Source of the DNA: Lunularia cruciata
Lineage: Eukaryota; Streptophyta; Marchantiopsida; Lunulariales; Lunulariaceae
NCBI GenBank assembly: GCA_948567375.1
Contig: OX419758.1
Location: 4,841,001-4,905,000, forward strand
Reading direction: 5' to 3'
Length of the DNA: 64,000 bases
The notes under the pieces are model-generated. The model made no database searches and was not told the DNA's origin. It saw nothing but the letters and a program-made list of their open reading frames with translations. Position 1 is the stretch's first letter. Every line of letters begins with the position of its first letter. Shown here piece after piece: positions 33,401 to 43,400 of this stretch. The translations under genes and the position numbers were made by a program.

Positions 33401-33599
33401 ACTTGGATGACCCAGATGTATGGATGAGTGCATGTTCTCAGCAGGCAGAGATCTTTGGAGAATGATGCCAATGGCCTTTGAGAACTTGGCAATTACTCAA
33501 CATAGAGATACTTTATGTTATACTACCATTTGAGGAGGAGGTTATAGACCCTTGATCCATTGATTTCATCCAAGCAATTATGTATATCTACAACAGATA

Positions 33600-33797
33600 G
33601 CACCAACAACACTTGATGTTTTGACAGGCCGCACTATCTTGAGAGTGCGTGAGGTTTTGCCATCTGGAGTCATTGTGTTAGAAGGACGTGATGGTGTTGT
33701 TTGGAAGGATCATGTGTGCAATTGTGCGCCATGCCACCTCCCAAACATTGATGGTACTATGGACCCAAGTTTGGCACTTGTATGTGTAGGCTTGAGG
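33600..33797 (+). pseudogene. G2b integrase C-terminal region
   Basis: The plus strand encodes TGRTILRVREVLPSGVIVLE and GRDGVVWKDHVCNCAPCHLP, a small beta-rich segment in the place of the integrase C-terminal domain. G2a keeps the same segment at about 38070-38190. It leads straight into the PHD finger. It is a fossil. Confidence 0.65.
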
Positions 33798-33938
33798 TGT
33801 ATGTTATGTGGCTCTTTTGGTGGAGTTGCTACTATGTTAGTGTGTGATAGTTGTTTGAGAGGATGTCATATGGTATGTATGACTCCTCCTTTCAAGGTGG
33901 TTCCTCAGGGACAGTGGTTATGTCCTAGATGTATTTGA
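33798..33938 (+). pseudogene. PHD finger at the end of G2b pol
   Basis: The plus strand encodes a C4HC3 zinc finger: CMLCGSFGG, MLVCDSCLRGCHMVCMTPP and VPQGQWLCPRC. It matches the PHD consensus CDxCxRGxHxxCxxPP...VPxGxWxCPxC almost perfectly. PHD fingers bind histone H3 tails. Here it occupies the position where chromoviruses carry a chromodomain, so a role in targeting integration is plausible (inference). The PHD segment itself is readable from end to end; the element is a fossil. Confidence 0.85.
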
Positions 33939-34106
33939 CCTATAGCTAGTTCATTTTTTGTATGGTATAGATTGCAGACAAGCAACTAATGATGGAGCTC
34001 CACAGCACCCGGCCTCCTGATCTTTGCCCATTATAGGGTATACCATATACTTAGAGTAGATGGCTATCTGGAGTAAGAGTGACCTAACCGCCAGCTAGGA
34101 AGCGAT

Positions 34107-34768
34107 TGTGGCACTTTAGAGTCTATGTATGACTTATGTGTGAGTTGTGCTTCTATGGTGTATGATGTTGACAATGATGTATGTTGTGTAGCGATGTATA
34201 TACGCACAATAGTGGTCACACCATTTATAGTGTTGCATCTAGATTGCTCAAACATTGGAGTTGCAATGATAGTAGTTAGAGTTATTTCAACAGTTTCTCA
34301 AAGACTACTTTCCAATGGTCAGATTTTGTGTTTGGGGTACTGACTTCATGGTGGGGCCCACCATCACTTTGCACTGTTTGCACCGTCAAGTGTGCCATTA
34401 GCGGGACCGTTAGGGTTCAGACCTAGCTCGAGTCTAGGGGGTATACTTTTGAAGTGCAGCTCCAGAGAGCTCACTTCTCTGATGTTGAGCCTTCAAGTTC
34501 CTGGCTATGGTGGACAGAGGCTGGTGAGCGTCACTTGGATTCTCTATGCTTGAGTGGGTGTGGCTTGACTGTAATCAGTGCCCAATTGTTGGCAGTTTAT
34601 AGAGTGATAGATCAAGTACTGATCTGAGTTGAGTTGAGTTGAGAGTGGTAAAAAATCTGATTATTGTGGTACTTTAGAGTCTATGTATGACTTATGTGTG
34701 AGTTGTGCTTCTATAGTGTATGATGTTGACAGCAAGGTATGTTGTGTAGTAATGTATATACGCACGAC
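34107..34768 (+). repeat. G2b 3' LTR with flanking 100-bp blocks
   Basis: The LTR core (34213-34663) is the partner of 24900-25351. A block of about 105 bp (TGTGGCACTTTAGAG...TATACGCAC) precedes it at 34107-34212 and follows it again at 34664-34768. The core plus one block has a period of 558 bp. The 5' LTR lacks this block after its core. G2a shows the same block-core-block arrangement. Confidence 0.7.
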
Positions 34769-34989
34769 ACCCAGATAATGAAACTTTGTCTCATGGTGCT
34801 CAACCCAAGGCAAAGATAGTGTAACAACTTTCCTTTGGGGTTGGACATTCAAGAAGGTTCCACACACAAAAACAGTTGGCCTATGAGCGGGGAAATTGAC
34901 ATTGACAAAAGAGGAGAATGCAGAAGGTGTGAGTTTGTGGTAGAAGCTCAAAGTGAACAGAGATTGAAGAGATGCGTCACTATAAGATT

Positions 34990-35880
34990 TGGGATTGAGA
35001 CAAAGAGAGGAGGAATGACAAGTAACTTCCCATTGTCATTAAGAAGTTGTCCTAAGGGAGATCATAGAAAAGTAAGGGATTGTAATAAGAGATGCCTTTG
35101 TGTATTGAGAGGAAGTCAGGATTGTCAATCTAGGATTTGGGAGGAAGAGTTTTTGCAAACCTAGAGTGGAAGAGAGTAAGATGGGAGGTGGAAAGAAGAA
35201 CTTGGAATTTTAGTGAGAAATCAGGCAATTCAGAGGTTAGATGTGATTGCCAAGATTGAAGTCTTGAGCAAGCTTTGCATCACATTTTTGGCATGGAACT
35301 AGAACCTTAGTTTTCTAGGTTTCATGACCAAGATAATAAAGAGCAAGTGTCTAGAGGTATGTGAAAGGGAAGAGAGGAAATCCGGCTTGTTCGACAGAGT
35401 CGGATTGGAAGTTAGTACTCAAAAGAGAGGCTGGTGAAGAGCAGGGAGCCACATTTGCAGGGAAAGGAGAGGTAGCTAAAGAAAGCCAGGAAGTAAGAGA
35501 CGCCTTTTCTTCAAAATGCACAAAGAATGGATATAAGGTCAAGAGTTATAAGGACCCTATGAGGAGAGGCATTGTAGGAGCAATGATAGCCATTTTTGAG
35601 CCGGAGCAAACCACTTATGTGATGAAATACCAAGCGGTGTTTTTCCATAAGATGTTTGCAAGGGAACCCATCAATTGAGAAAAGTGCTTTTATTAGTGCA
35701 CAAGATAGATGGTGTAGAATTAACAAGATAAGATGCCTCCACACTACATTGTGCCATTTGCAGCACATTTTTACTTAGGATTGAATCTATTGATTGCGGT
35801 GGAGCAACAAAAGATGGTATTGCACTTCCATCCCGACTTCATGAGAGATGTTGATGAGGACAAGCAATAGTACATTCTTT
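34990..35880 (+). pseudogene. E3 protein, N-terminal region
   Basis: Plus-strand segments match E1 and E2 in order: MTSNFPLSLRSCPKGD (about 35017), RLDVIAKIEVLSKLCITFLA (about 35230-35295), NGYKVKSYKDPMRRG, TTYVMKYQAVFFHKMF (35361-35678) and HFYLGLNLL (about 35770-35795). I recognise no family. Confidence 0.5.
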
Positions 35881-35889
35881 AGATTAGAA

Positions 35890-37304
35890 GCATTGATGAT
35901 TACTATGCACAAAGGTGGCAGAGTGTGATATTGGTAGTGATTTCTCCAAAGCCAAAGAAGAAGAGTCAACCCAAAGAAGAAGTGACAGTTGCAAGACTAT
36001 GGAAGACCAAGAAAGTGAACTCAAAGAAGGACATGGTGGTAATAGAGTCGTTGGAGGAGTAATCAGAAGGTGAGGCCGAGTACAAGTTAGAAGACTTGGA
36101 GAGAGAAGAGGAACTCAAACTCATGTTGTAGAGTGGTGAAGCGAGTAGTAGGAGTGAGGATGGAGTTGAGATGCAGCCGGTACTAGGAGGAGAAGAGGGA
36201 AAGTTGGAGATTGTAGACAAAGATAACAAGAAAGAAGAAGAGGAAGTTCCAGAGAAATTGGAGAAGATAGTTATCATTCAAAGAGGAATCAGATCAAGAA
36301 GAAGCTTGATGCATGAGGTGGGGCAAGTTGAAGGAAGGAAATAGAAAGTGAGAGTTTCTAGAGCAAGAAATCAATTCCAATCAGACGACTCCAATTTTAA
36401 AAGAGAATGTCAAGCAAAGAAGAGAAGAAGAATGAGGAAAGCCCGCAAGAAGAAGGGAACCAAATTGGAGAGGTGGAGTATCTGCAGGAGATTGCATGCC
36501 CATTGTTGATAAAGATGGAGAAGGAGAAGAAAGAAATGTAGCCAGAGTATCCTGAGGTAAAAAATGCATTGCAGGTGCTAGAGTGGTTAGAAGTAGAAAA
36601 CTTGGAGTTGAAGGAAAGTATAACCTGAGGAGAGGAGCAAAGGAAGATACTATGCATAGATGCAGTAGTACAGAATCAAATAATTGAAATTTAAAGAGAG
36701 AGTGAGGAGTAAAGATAGAATAATAGAGCAGAATGTCATAGCCATGGAAAGACAGATAGCTGAGTACAAAATCTTAAAGCAATAGTTTGTTGATTCTCAA
36801 ATAGAAGTCATCCATGCAACGACAAGGGTAGCAAAGAAGGAGCAAGAACTCAATAGAGTGGTGCAAAGTGTAGAAGAGAAGGCGCAACTCTGGCAAAGAG
36901 AGTTAATAGTGCGGTATAGAGAAGAAGAAAGATTATGGGAACTAATTTGTAATCTAGAAGAGAAGATAGTGCAAAAAGAGAAGGAGAAGGAAAATGTGAA
37001 GGCCGAGTTTGAGGCAAAACTAGCAATGTACCAAGAAGATTGGCAGGTGGATAGGGAACATGAGAGAAGGATGCGGCTTGAGCCATTGAAGGAGATGGTA
37101 GTGAAGATGAATGCAATGCTGAGCACCAAAGCTAGTATAAGAATTGAAGAAACAAGGTTGCACAAGTTAAGATTGTTGGTGCAAGAGACGAGGAGAAGAA
37201 ATGCAAAGGATAAGGACTTGAATGTGTTACTGATTAGTCTCAAGACTTATGTAGATAGGAAGATATTGGAAGTGGAAGACAATATCATGATTAGATTAGA
37301 CTAA
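35890..37304 (+). pseudogene. E3 protein, acidic, coiled-coil and C-terminal part
   Basis: The plus strand runs through an acidic stretch (about 36030-36260) into a long coiled coil (KAQLWQRELIVRYREEERLW, KEKEKENVKAEFEAKL) and the conserved C-terminal segment DLNVLLISLKTYVDRKILEV with EDNIMIRLD. The same C terminus occurs in E1, which supports one family protein. Confidence 0.55.
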
Positions 37305-37782
37305 GTTAAGTTAGGAGTAGATAAACAAGTGAAGTGCAATCAGAGCAATGCCGTGACAGATCTGAGAGGAATTATTGTGTTGGTAGTATTCTACAATTTG
37401 AGTGCAGCATAGTGTTGATGTGAAGCAATATTGATTGCAGAAGTTGTGCCTTTAGTGGAGGGATGGAACACAATTCTGAGGCAGAAGTGTTTTATAGTGA
37501 AGTAGCAATTTTTTAGAAAGACTGAATCATCACAATCAAGATTGTTTGGAAAGGTTTGCTATGTTGTTATTATGAGTGTGTGAATTAGTGACAAGTTGTC
37601 AAGATTGAGCACTTGTTACTCTCTTTTGGGTGTGGTTTCTACCCGAGAGTCTAAGAAAAAATTAAGAAGAACCACATTTGAGACATTTGACTTTGTATTT
37701 TGGACATTTTTGACCAGTGTCTCTATGAGAACAAACTTTACTTACCTGATTACCGCAAAAGTGATATTTGCCAGGTTGCACA

Positions 37783-38547
37783 ATGTTATGGACAAGATCT
37801 AAATTTACTTGTAGCCATTCATCAAGATGCTACTATAGTGTTGGACTTGGATGATCAAGATGTATGGATGAGAGCATGTTCTCAATGGGTAGAGATCCTT
37901 CAGAGAGTGATGTTGATGTCCTTTGAGAACTTGGCAATTGCTCAGCATAGAGATACCTTACGCTATGCTATCATTCAAGGAGGAGGTGATAGACCCTTGA
38001 TCCATCAATTTCATCCTTTTGATTATGTATATCTATAGCAGACAGCATCAATGACACTTGATGTTTCTACAAGCCGCATTGTCTTGAAAGTGCATGAGCT
38101 TTTGCCATCTAGAGTCCTTATGTTGGAAGGACATGATGGTGTTGTTTGGAAAGATCATGTGTGAAATTTAACACCATGCCACCTCCCAAACATTGATGGC
38201 ACTATGGACCTCAGCTTGGCATTTGTACGTGTGGCCTTGCGGTGTATGTTATGTGACTCTTCTAATGGAGCTACTATCATATTAGTGTGTGATAGCAATT
38301 TGAGAGGATGGCATATAGCATGTATGACTCTTCTCCTCATGGTGGTTGCTCAAGGACAGTGGTTATGTCTTAGATGTACTTGACCCATAGCTAGTTCATC
38401 CTTCATATAGATTGTAGATAGGCAACTAACAATGGGGCTAGATAGCACCTGACCTCCTAATCTTTTGCCCACCATAGGGTATATTTTATACTTGGAATGG
38501 ATGGTTATTTGGAGTTAAAGGGACCTAACTGCCAAGTAGGGAGTGAT
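37783..38547 (+). pseudogene. G2a integrase end and PHD-finger remnant
   Basis: After E3, G2a resumes exactly where it left off (TTATGGACAAGATC...). The plus strand then matches the G2b integrase C-terminal region. At about 38246-38383 a degraded PHD finger is readable (CMLC ... LVCDS ... QGQWLC). This places the PHD module in a second copy of the family. It is a fossil. Confidence 0.7.
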
Positions 38548-39181
38548 TGTAGCACTTGAGAGTCCATGTGTGAGTTATGCTTCTAGAATGTGATTTTGAT
38601 AGTGATGTATGTTGTGTAGTGATGTATATATGCACGATAGTTGTCACACTATTTGTAGCCTTGCACCTAGATTGCATGGACTTTGGAGAAGTAGTGTCGG
38701 TAGTCAAGAGTATTTTGGTAGTTACTCATAGACTACTTGTTGATGGTCAGATTTTTTGTTTGGGGTACTAACTACATGGTGGGGCCCATCATTACTTAGC
38801 ATTTTTTGCACCATTGGATGTGCCATCAATAGGACCATTAGGGTTGGAGACCAGGAGGTACTTTTGAAGTGCAGCTCCAAAGAGCTCACTTCTCTGATGT
38901 TGAGCCTTTGAACTCCTAGTTATGGTGGATAGAGGCCGGTGAGCATCACTTGGATTCTCTTAGCTAGAATGGGTGTGGCTTGACTGTAATCAGTGCCTAA
39001 TTTTTGGCAGATTATTGAGTGATAGATCAAGTACTTATTTGATTGAGTGTGAATCAAGTTGTATGAACAAATTGATTATTGTGGCACTTGAGAGTCCATG
39101 TATGACTTATGTGTGAGTTGTACTTCTATAATGTGTGATGTTGACAGCAATGTATGTTGTGTAGCAATGTATATATGCACA
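38548..39181 (+). repeat. G2a 3' LTR with flanking blocks
   Basis: LTR core TGTCACAC...ATTGATTA lies at 38642-39078. The 100-bp block precedes it (38548-38641) and follows it (39079-39181), as in G2b. The element ends at ATATATGCACA. Confidence 0.65.
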
Positions 39182-39774
39182 AAAAAGGTGAAAAGGATCC
39201 AAGCTCCAAGTGGATATTTAAGGTGTTGGTCCAACCATTATGAACTTTTGGCAAGTGTTCCCTTTGGTAAGCCATCAATACTCACACATGTGAACGGTCA
39301 AAACAATCAAATGGTCATTAATTGTGGTTCTTGGCCTATTGGTCATTATTTATATGTGAAACTTCATGCCAAGGAACTTCCAAACCAAATGACTTTTTTG
39401 GCTAAAGGTCCTCCCTAGGAAAATTTCTATCTTCAAGACAAGGATCTTCAAGGATGAAGGGCTTCCTTGCCAAAGGTTATCTTGTCTAACAATCTTCCTT
39501 CTCGAAGAGTCATGCTTTGTGCTCTTAATCAAGATCTACTACCGCTACATATCTCTTTTGCATCACTCTTCCCCCTTAAGGTTTAGTTTCCCTTGGGGTG
39601 GAAGGTAATTAATCATCTACCTCCCTACTTGGTTCTTGAATGAATATTTCTACACTTTTCCTATTTAAGTCCTACAAGAAAAAGAAAAATGTAATTTGGA
39701 AAGAATTGAGGAATCAAAGTCTATTGGTAGGATTTGGTAACCCTTAATTGCTTACATAAGTATTCATTCAAGAT
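39182..39774. other. Unassigned 0.6-kb segment
   Basis: This lies between the end of G2a and the truncated end of G2c. It does not match any other element in the window, and I see no long ORF on either strand. It may be the only remaining host sequence between the two composite elements, or a solo repeat I cannot place. Confidence 0.4.
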
Positions 39775-39960
39775 ACTGATAGGCCAAGTGTGCTACACAA
39801 TGTAGAAAGACTTGCTTAGTAGTCTTATTTCTCTAGTGCATACAAGTACCTTTAAAAGCAATATGCTTGCCTTTAGTACCATAACTAGTCCAATGCTTAT
39901 CCCACAAACAACTCCAATAAGCATACACCCTTTGTTGGATACAGCCAAGCAATAAGTGTA
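39775..39960 (-). pseudogene. G2c methyltransferase fragment (motif I)
   Basis: The minus strand aligns with G2b 29530-29710, the start of the methyltransferase domain, including the motif I stretch (CLLELF). Homology runs on into the spacer and protease, so the domain sits at the same place in a second, older copy. The remaining motifs are lost with the truncation. It is a fossil. Confidence 0.65.
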
Positions 39961-41444
39961 TTATTGAAAGATTACAATATGATAGACTCTAGAGGCTCAT
40001 CATCAAATTGGTCTTTGGGTGGTACAAAGGCTTCATTCCAAATCTATTGCACCAATTGATCCACATATTATTGCAATGTCCTAAAAACTCCAGAGTGGAA
40101 TATCCAAAGTGGATGCAAACATTGCAAATCCAAGTGAACTCCTTCGGTATTGGGGTATCCTTCTACATGGATATTCCCTTCTAGTTACTCACCAAGCCTA
40201 ATAATGAAGCACTAATTGTAGAGACTGATGCCATAGTCCCTAACTATAGTGAGCCAGTATTACTACTACTAAAGTGCATTGGTAGGCAACATACACATCC
40301 CTCACTTGATTGCCAATTTTACCTTCAAGAATTTATCTCCTCCTAATATTCAATGTTTAAACCCATGAGGTGTAACACTTCTCTACCAATTAGCACATCA
40401 TACAACTCTATTATTGTTGCAATAGCTTAAGATCTCACCATAGAATTATCAATCAGATGACCAAGTTGAATCTAGAAAATGAGCTCTATATGTGTGATGT
40501 ACTATATAGAACCACCCACTAGAGATGTCTAGATCTGAAATTGACACCTCTCTACAATTGTCTTTTGTGGCCCAAGACCTATAACTATAGCCTTCCACAA
40601 CATGAAAGGGTTGTACACCAAAGTTTAATAAGACCCTTAATGGTATATAAACCTTTGTTAAAGGTCCCACCATACTAAAAATCTTACTCTTTTTGTATAA
40701 TAAGATAAGACAACTCTAAATGTTAAATGAGCTCACTTAAATATAGATCTAGTTGGTAACTCCTCAATCCTAGCAACTATTGCCTATGACAAGCCACCAA
40801 TAGCCAAATTGATACCATGTTCCTCACCTAAGTTGGCTTTAGCAATAACCACCTCTACTCTAGAAGTAAGAACCAAATCATCCCTACTCCTACAAACTAT
40901 AGTAGCCAACTAAAATACTAGAGTTAGGTCAACTCCCAATGTAAACATGTCATTAGTTGAGAACAAAGAAGAGCATATAATCAATTGAATCACCCCCAAC
41001 AATGTGCTAAATACATTCTCTATAGAAGAAGGTGGTTGACTTTTATCTATATATTATCTCTATAGACCCTCTTGCACTCTATGACCACCTACCACACCTA
41101 CACTATGACATCTAAGAGCCATGGATGTTATCTGTAGTGCCTCAAAAAGTATGAAAGATTGGAAAGTTTGACTTGTCTACCAAGCTCTCCTCTTTATAGA
41201 TCCAATTCCACTAATGCCATTCTAGGCTGAAGAGCATGATCAACACTCATAGTCATTGGAGAAAATGCATCTACTTGTGTTTCTCTACACATAAATTCAA
41301 GGACATCTTTATCACCAACATAAGGGATAGAAGCCTCAACACTTGAATTATTATGTCCACTACGCTAGGTGCAGTCTCTCTTGTAGTGAAGTCTACCACA
41401 AGTCCAACAAGCAATACCACCATTTTCTGGCTACTTTTTATTAA
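39961..41444 (-). pseudogene. G2c protease and gag-pol spacer remnant
   Basis: The minus strand aligns with G2b 27770-29520. A readable piece (40449-40673) runs VGPLTKVYIPLRVLLNFGVQ, the same lead-in and active-site region as the G2b protease. The far end reaches the first gag zinc knuckle, where G3a is inserted. It is a fossil. Confidence 0.65.
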
Positions 41445-42033
41445 TGTAGGGTTCCAAGGATAGGAAAACCCCTAAGAGAAAACCTAAAAGAAGAAACACA
41501 AAGCTTCACACTCAAAACTTTGATGTCTCCAAGGAGCACCTGGTCTTTATTATATAGCAAAGAAGATTCCCTCAAAGGAAGCTCAACCGTTGGATCCAAT
41601 TGGTGATATATCAGCAAGCTCTACCTTAGATTATTTGTATGCATGGATTTTGGTCCTATTTGGTTGGTCAAGCAAGCTTTAAGTAGAGAGAATTTTTGGA
41701 GAATCTTCAGGGAATCTTCCTTGAGAAATCTAATAATTGCATGGGTGAGATACCATTGGATAAATCTTGAAAAGAAAAATTGGGGGGAAGGAAAGCTAAC
41801 CTTTATTTCCTCTAACGGGGAAGATGCACATTTTCAAGGCCTAATTCATCCATTTAGGTCTCCAAAATTGGTCTAAAGTTTTTAGGCTATTTTTGGCTCT
41901 TGCCTTATTAGTAGAAGTACTCTTTTGGTGATACCTCTATTTGATCTACTTAGTCCATCATATATAGCATCATTCTAGATGTAATCAAGCCAATTTTCAC
42001 CTCTAGATAGTATATTTAGCTATTGGTATTACA
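41445..42033 (-). repeat. G3a 3' LTR
   Basis: A 589-bp LTR starts TGTAATACCAATAGC on the minus strand, like the other G3 LTRs. A TATA box lies on the minus strand at plus 41546-41556 (TATATAATAAA). Confidence 0.85.
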
Positions 42034-42059
42034 AATCTTTCCCCTTATAAGAAGTAACG

Positions 42060-42260
42060 TCCTCATTGCAAGGTTGTTGCTCAACAGATTTCACTAACAC
42101 TGGTGCATGGTTCAAGTTTGCTGCTAGCTCTCATTTTGCCTCATATAATGGGTACTCTTTCCACTATACCAGATATTCCACACGTGGATGGCGAGTACCA
42201 CAAATGCATTTCTTGAGAATGAGTTTGACTTCATATTCCTCAATGCCATCACTGAGTGTT
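42060..42260 (-). pseudogene. G3a chromodomain remnant
   Basis: The minus strand encodes EEYEVKLILKKCICGTRHPR and VEYLV...WKEYPLYEAK, aligned with the G3b chromodomain at 52415-52560. It is a fossil. Confidence 0.7.
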
Positions 42261-42429
42261 GGACAAGGTCAAATGTCTTGTATGGAAGGAAAGTGAGGTG
42301 GTTGGAGGGCATATCTATGTAGTAAGGAAACATGGAATATTAGATGGACCTTCATATGTAGTGGTAGCTCAAGGTGATAGGCCATTGTGTCAATTCAACA
42401 AAGAATGGGATAAGGCCTAATAAAACAAG

Positions 42430-43400
42430 GTATGAGCTTACAAGGCCAACTAACATGAGGCTGGTTCTTGATAGCTAGACTTGATCCCCCAACATTGAAC
42501 TCCATGTGCCAGTGGTATGCATCTACATATTGCTTTTATTGATTTTGGACAATCTACAAACCTATGCTTGGCATTCTCCACATCCAATTGGATTCTAGAA
42601 ACAAAAGTTTTGACAATGTCAACCTTGGTAGCCACCAGATGGATCTTCATCAAACTCAAAGATGTGAAAAGATGATCATCATACATGAGGAAGAATAGAG
42701 TGACCTGTGTGGATGCAATCACTAAATTGTTGTAAGAAAATTAAACCAATGGGAGTAAGGTGTCTCATCTCTCTTGCTCATCTAAGGTGAAGCGCCAGAG
42801 CATGTCTTTAGTATGATTAGCCCACTATGTTTGTCCCTTGGTCTGTGAATGGTAATTGTGGATATGGTCAATTTGGTTTTAAAGAAACCAAAGAGTGTTA
42901 TCCAAAACAAACTAGTGAATTGAATGCTTCTATCGGTGATGAGCACTCAAGACAAGCCATATTGAGAAAAGATTGCATTTAAGTACAATTGAGTGAGTTG
43001 TGAGGTAGTCACATCCTTGGTGGTCGGATGCACATGAATCATATTGCTAAGTCAATCAATAAATACTATTATAGAGTCAAACCTTGAGATGGTCTTGGGT
43101 AATTCACAAACAAGATTCATGCTTACTTGTTCCCAATGTGTAGGAGTGGAGAGGGGTTGAAGGAGTCTTACTTAGAAGCTTTATTTTGTTGATAGATTAG
43201 GCAACTCTAAATGCATCCCATCACATTGTTGCTCATCTTGGACCAATTATAATGGCATTTGACTGCATCCAAGGTCTTGTCCACTCCAACATGACTTACA
43301 ATGGCAAAATCATAGCATTTTGTTAGGATGGTGGTTCTTATGTCCATGGCATCCAAGATCCATAACTTGCCATCATGAAAGGTGAGTCCTTGGGTGTTGG
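42430..43400 (-). pseudogene. G3a integrase remnant
   Basis: The minus strand aligns with G3b 51200-52130, including FFLMYDDHLFTSLSLMKIHL and VDIVKTFVSRIQLDVENAKH. It is a fossil. Confidence 0.7.

Larger units (their letters stand above)
24900..34768 (+). mobile_element. G2b: Ty3/gypsy element with DNA methyltransferase and PHD finger
   Basis: A 9.9-kb plus-strand element inserted in E3, with ACCCA on both sides (24895-24899 and 34769-34773). Order: LTR core, long leader, gag with zinc knuckles, protease, cytosine-5 DNA methyltransferase, spacer, reverse transcriptase, RNase H, integrase, PHD finger, LTR core. The methyltransferase and PHD modules are not part of standard gypsy pol. It looks complete in layout but is a fossil with many breaks. 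Confidence 0.85.
34769..37782 (+). mobile_element. E3, right piece
   Basis: This continues the element begun at 24714, starting with the second ACCCA copy and ending TTTGCCAGGTTGCACA. The right flank ATGTT (37783-37787) pairs with ATGCT at 24709-24713. It carries the coding region and 3' tail of the E family. Excluding G2b, the element is about 3.2 kb. Confidence 0.75.
16198..39181 (+). mobile_element. G2a: Ty3/gypsy element, heavily interrupted
   Basis: A plus-strand member of the G2 family, missing everything upstream of reverse transcriptase. Its pieces are 16198-16827, 22493-23188, 23803-24713 and 37783-39181. They are collinear with G2b, so four separate insertions account for the gaps: G4, a solo G3 LTR, and E3 with G2b inside it. 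It ends with an LTR core and a PHD-finger remnant upstream of that. It is an old, broken fossil with many breaks. Confidence 0.8.

Noticed and set aside
33621-33938. Stand-alone host PHD-finger gene
   Set aside because: It follows the G2 integrase directly and recurs at the same place in G2a.
36797-37243. Minus-strand 148-residue Ser/Phe-rich ORF
   Set aside because: Antisense shadow of the E3 coiled coil.
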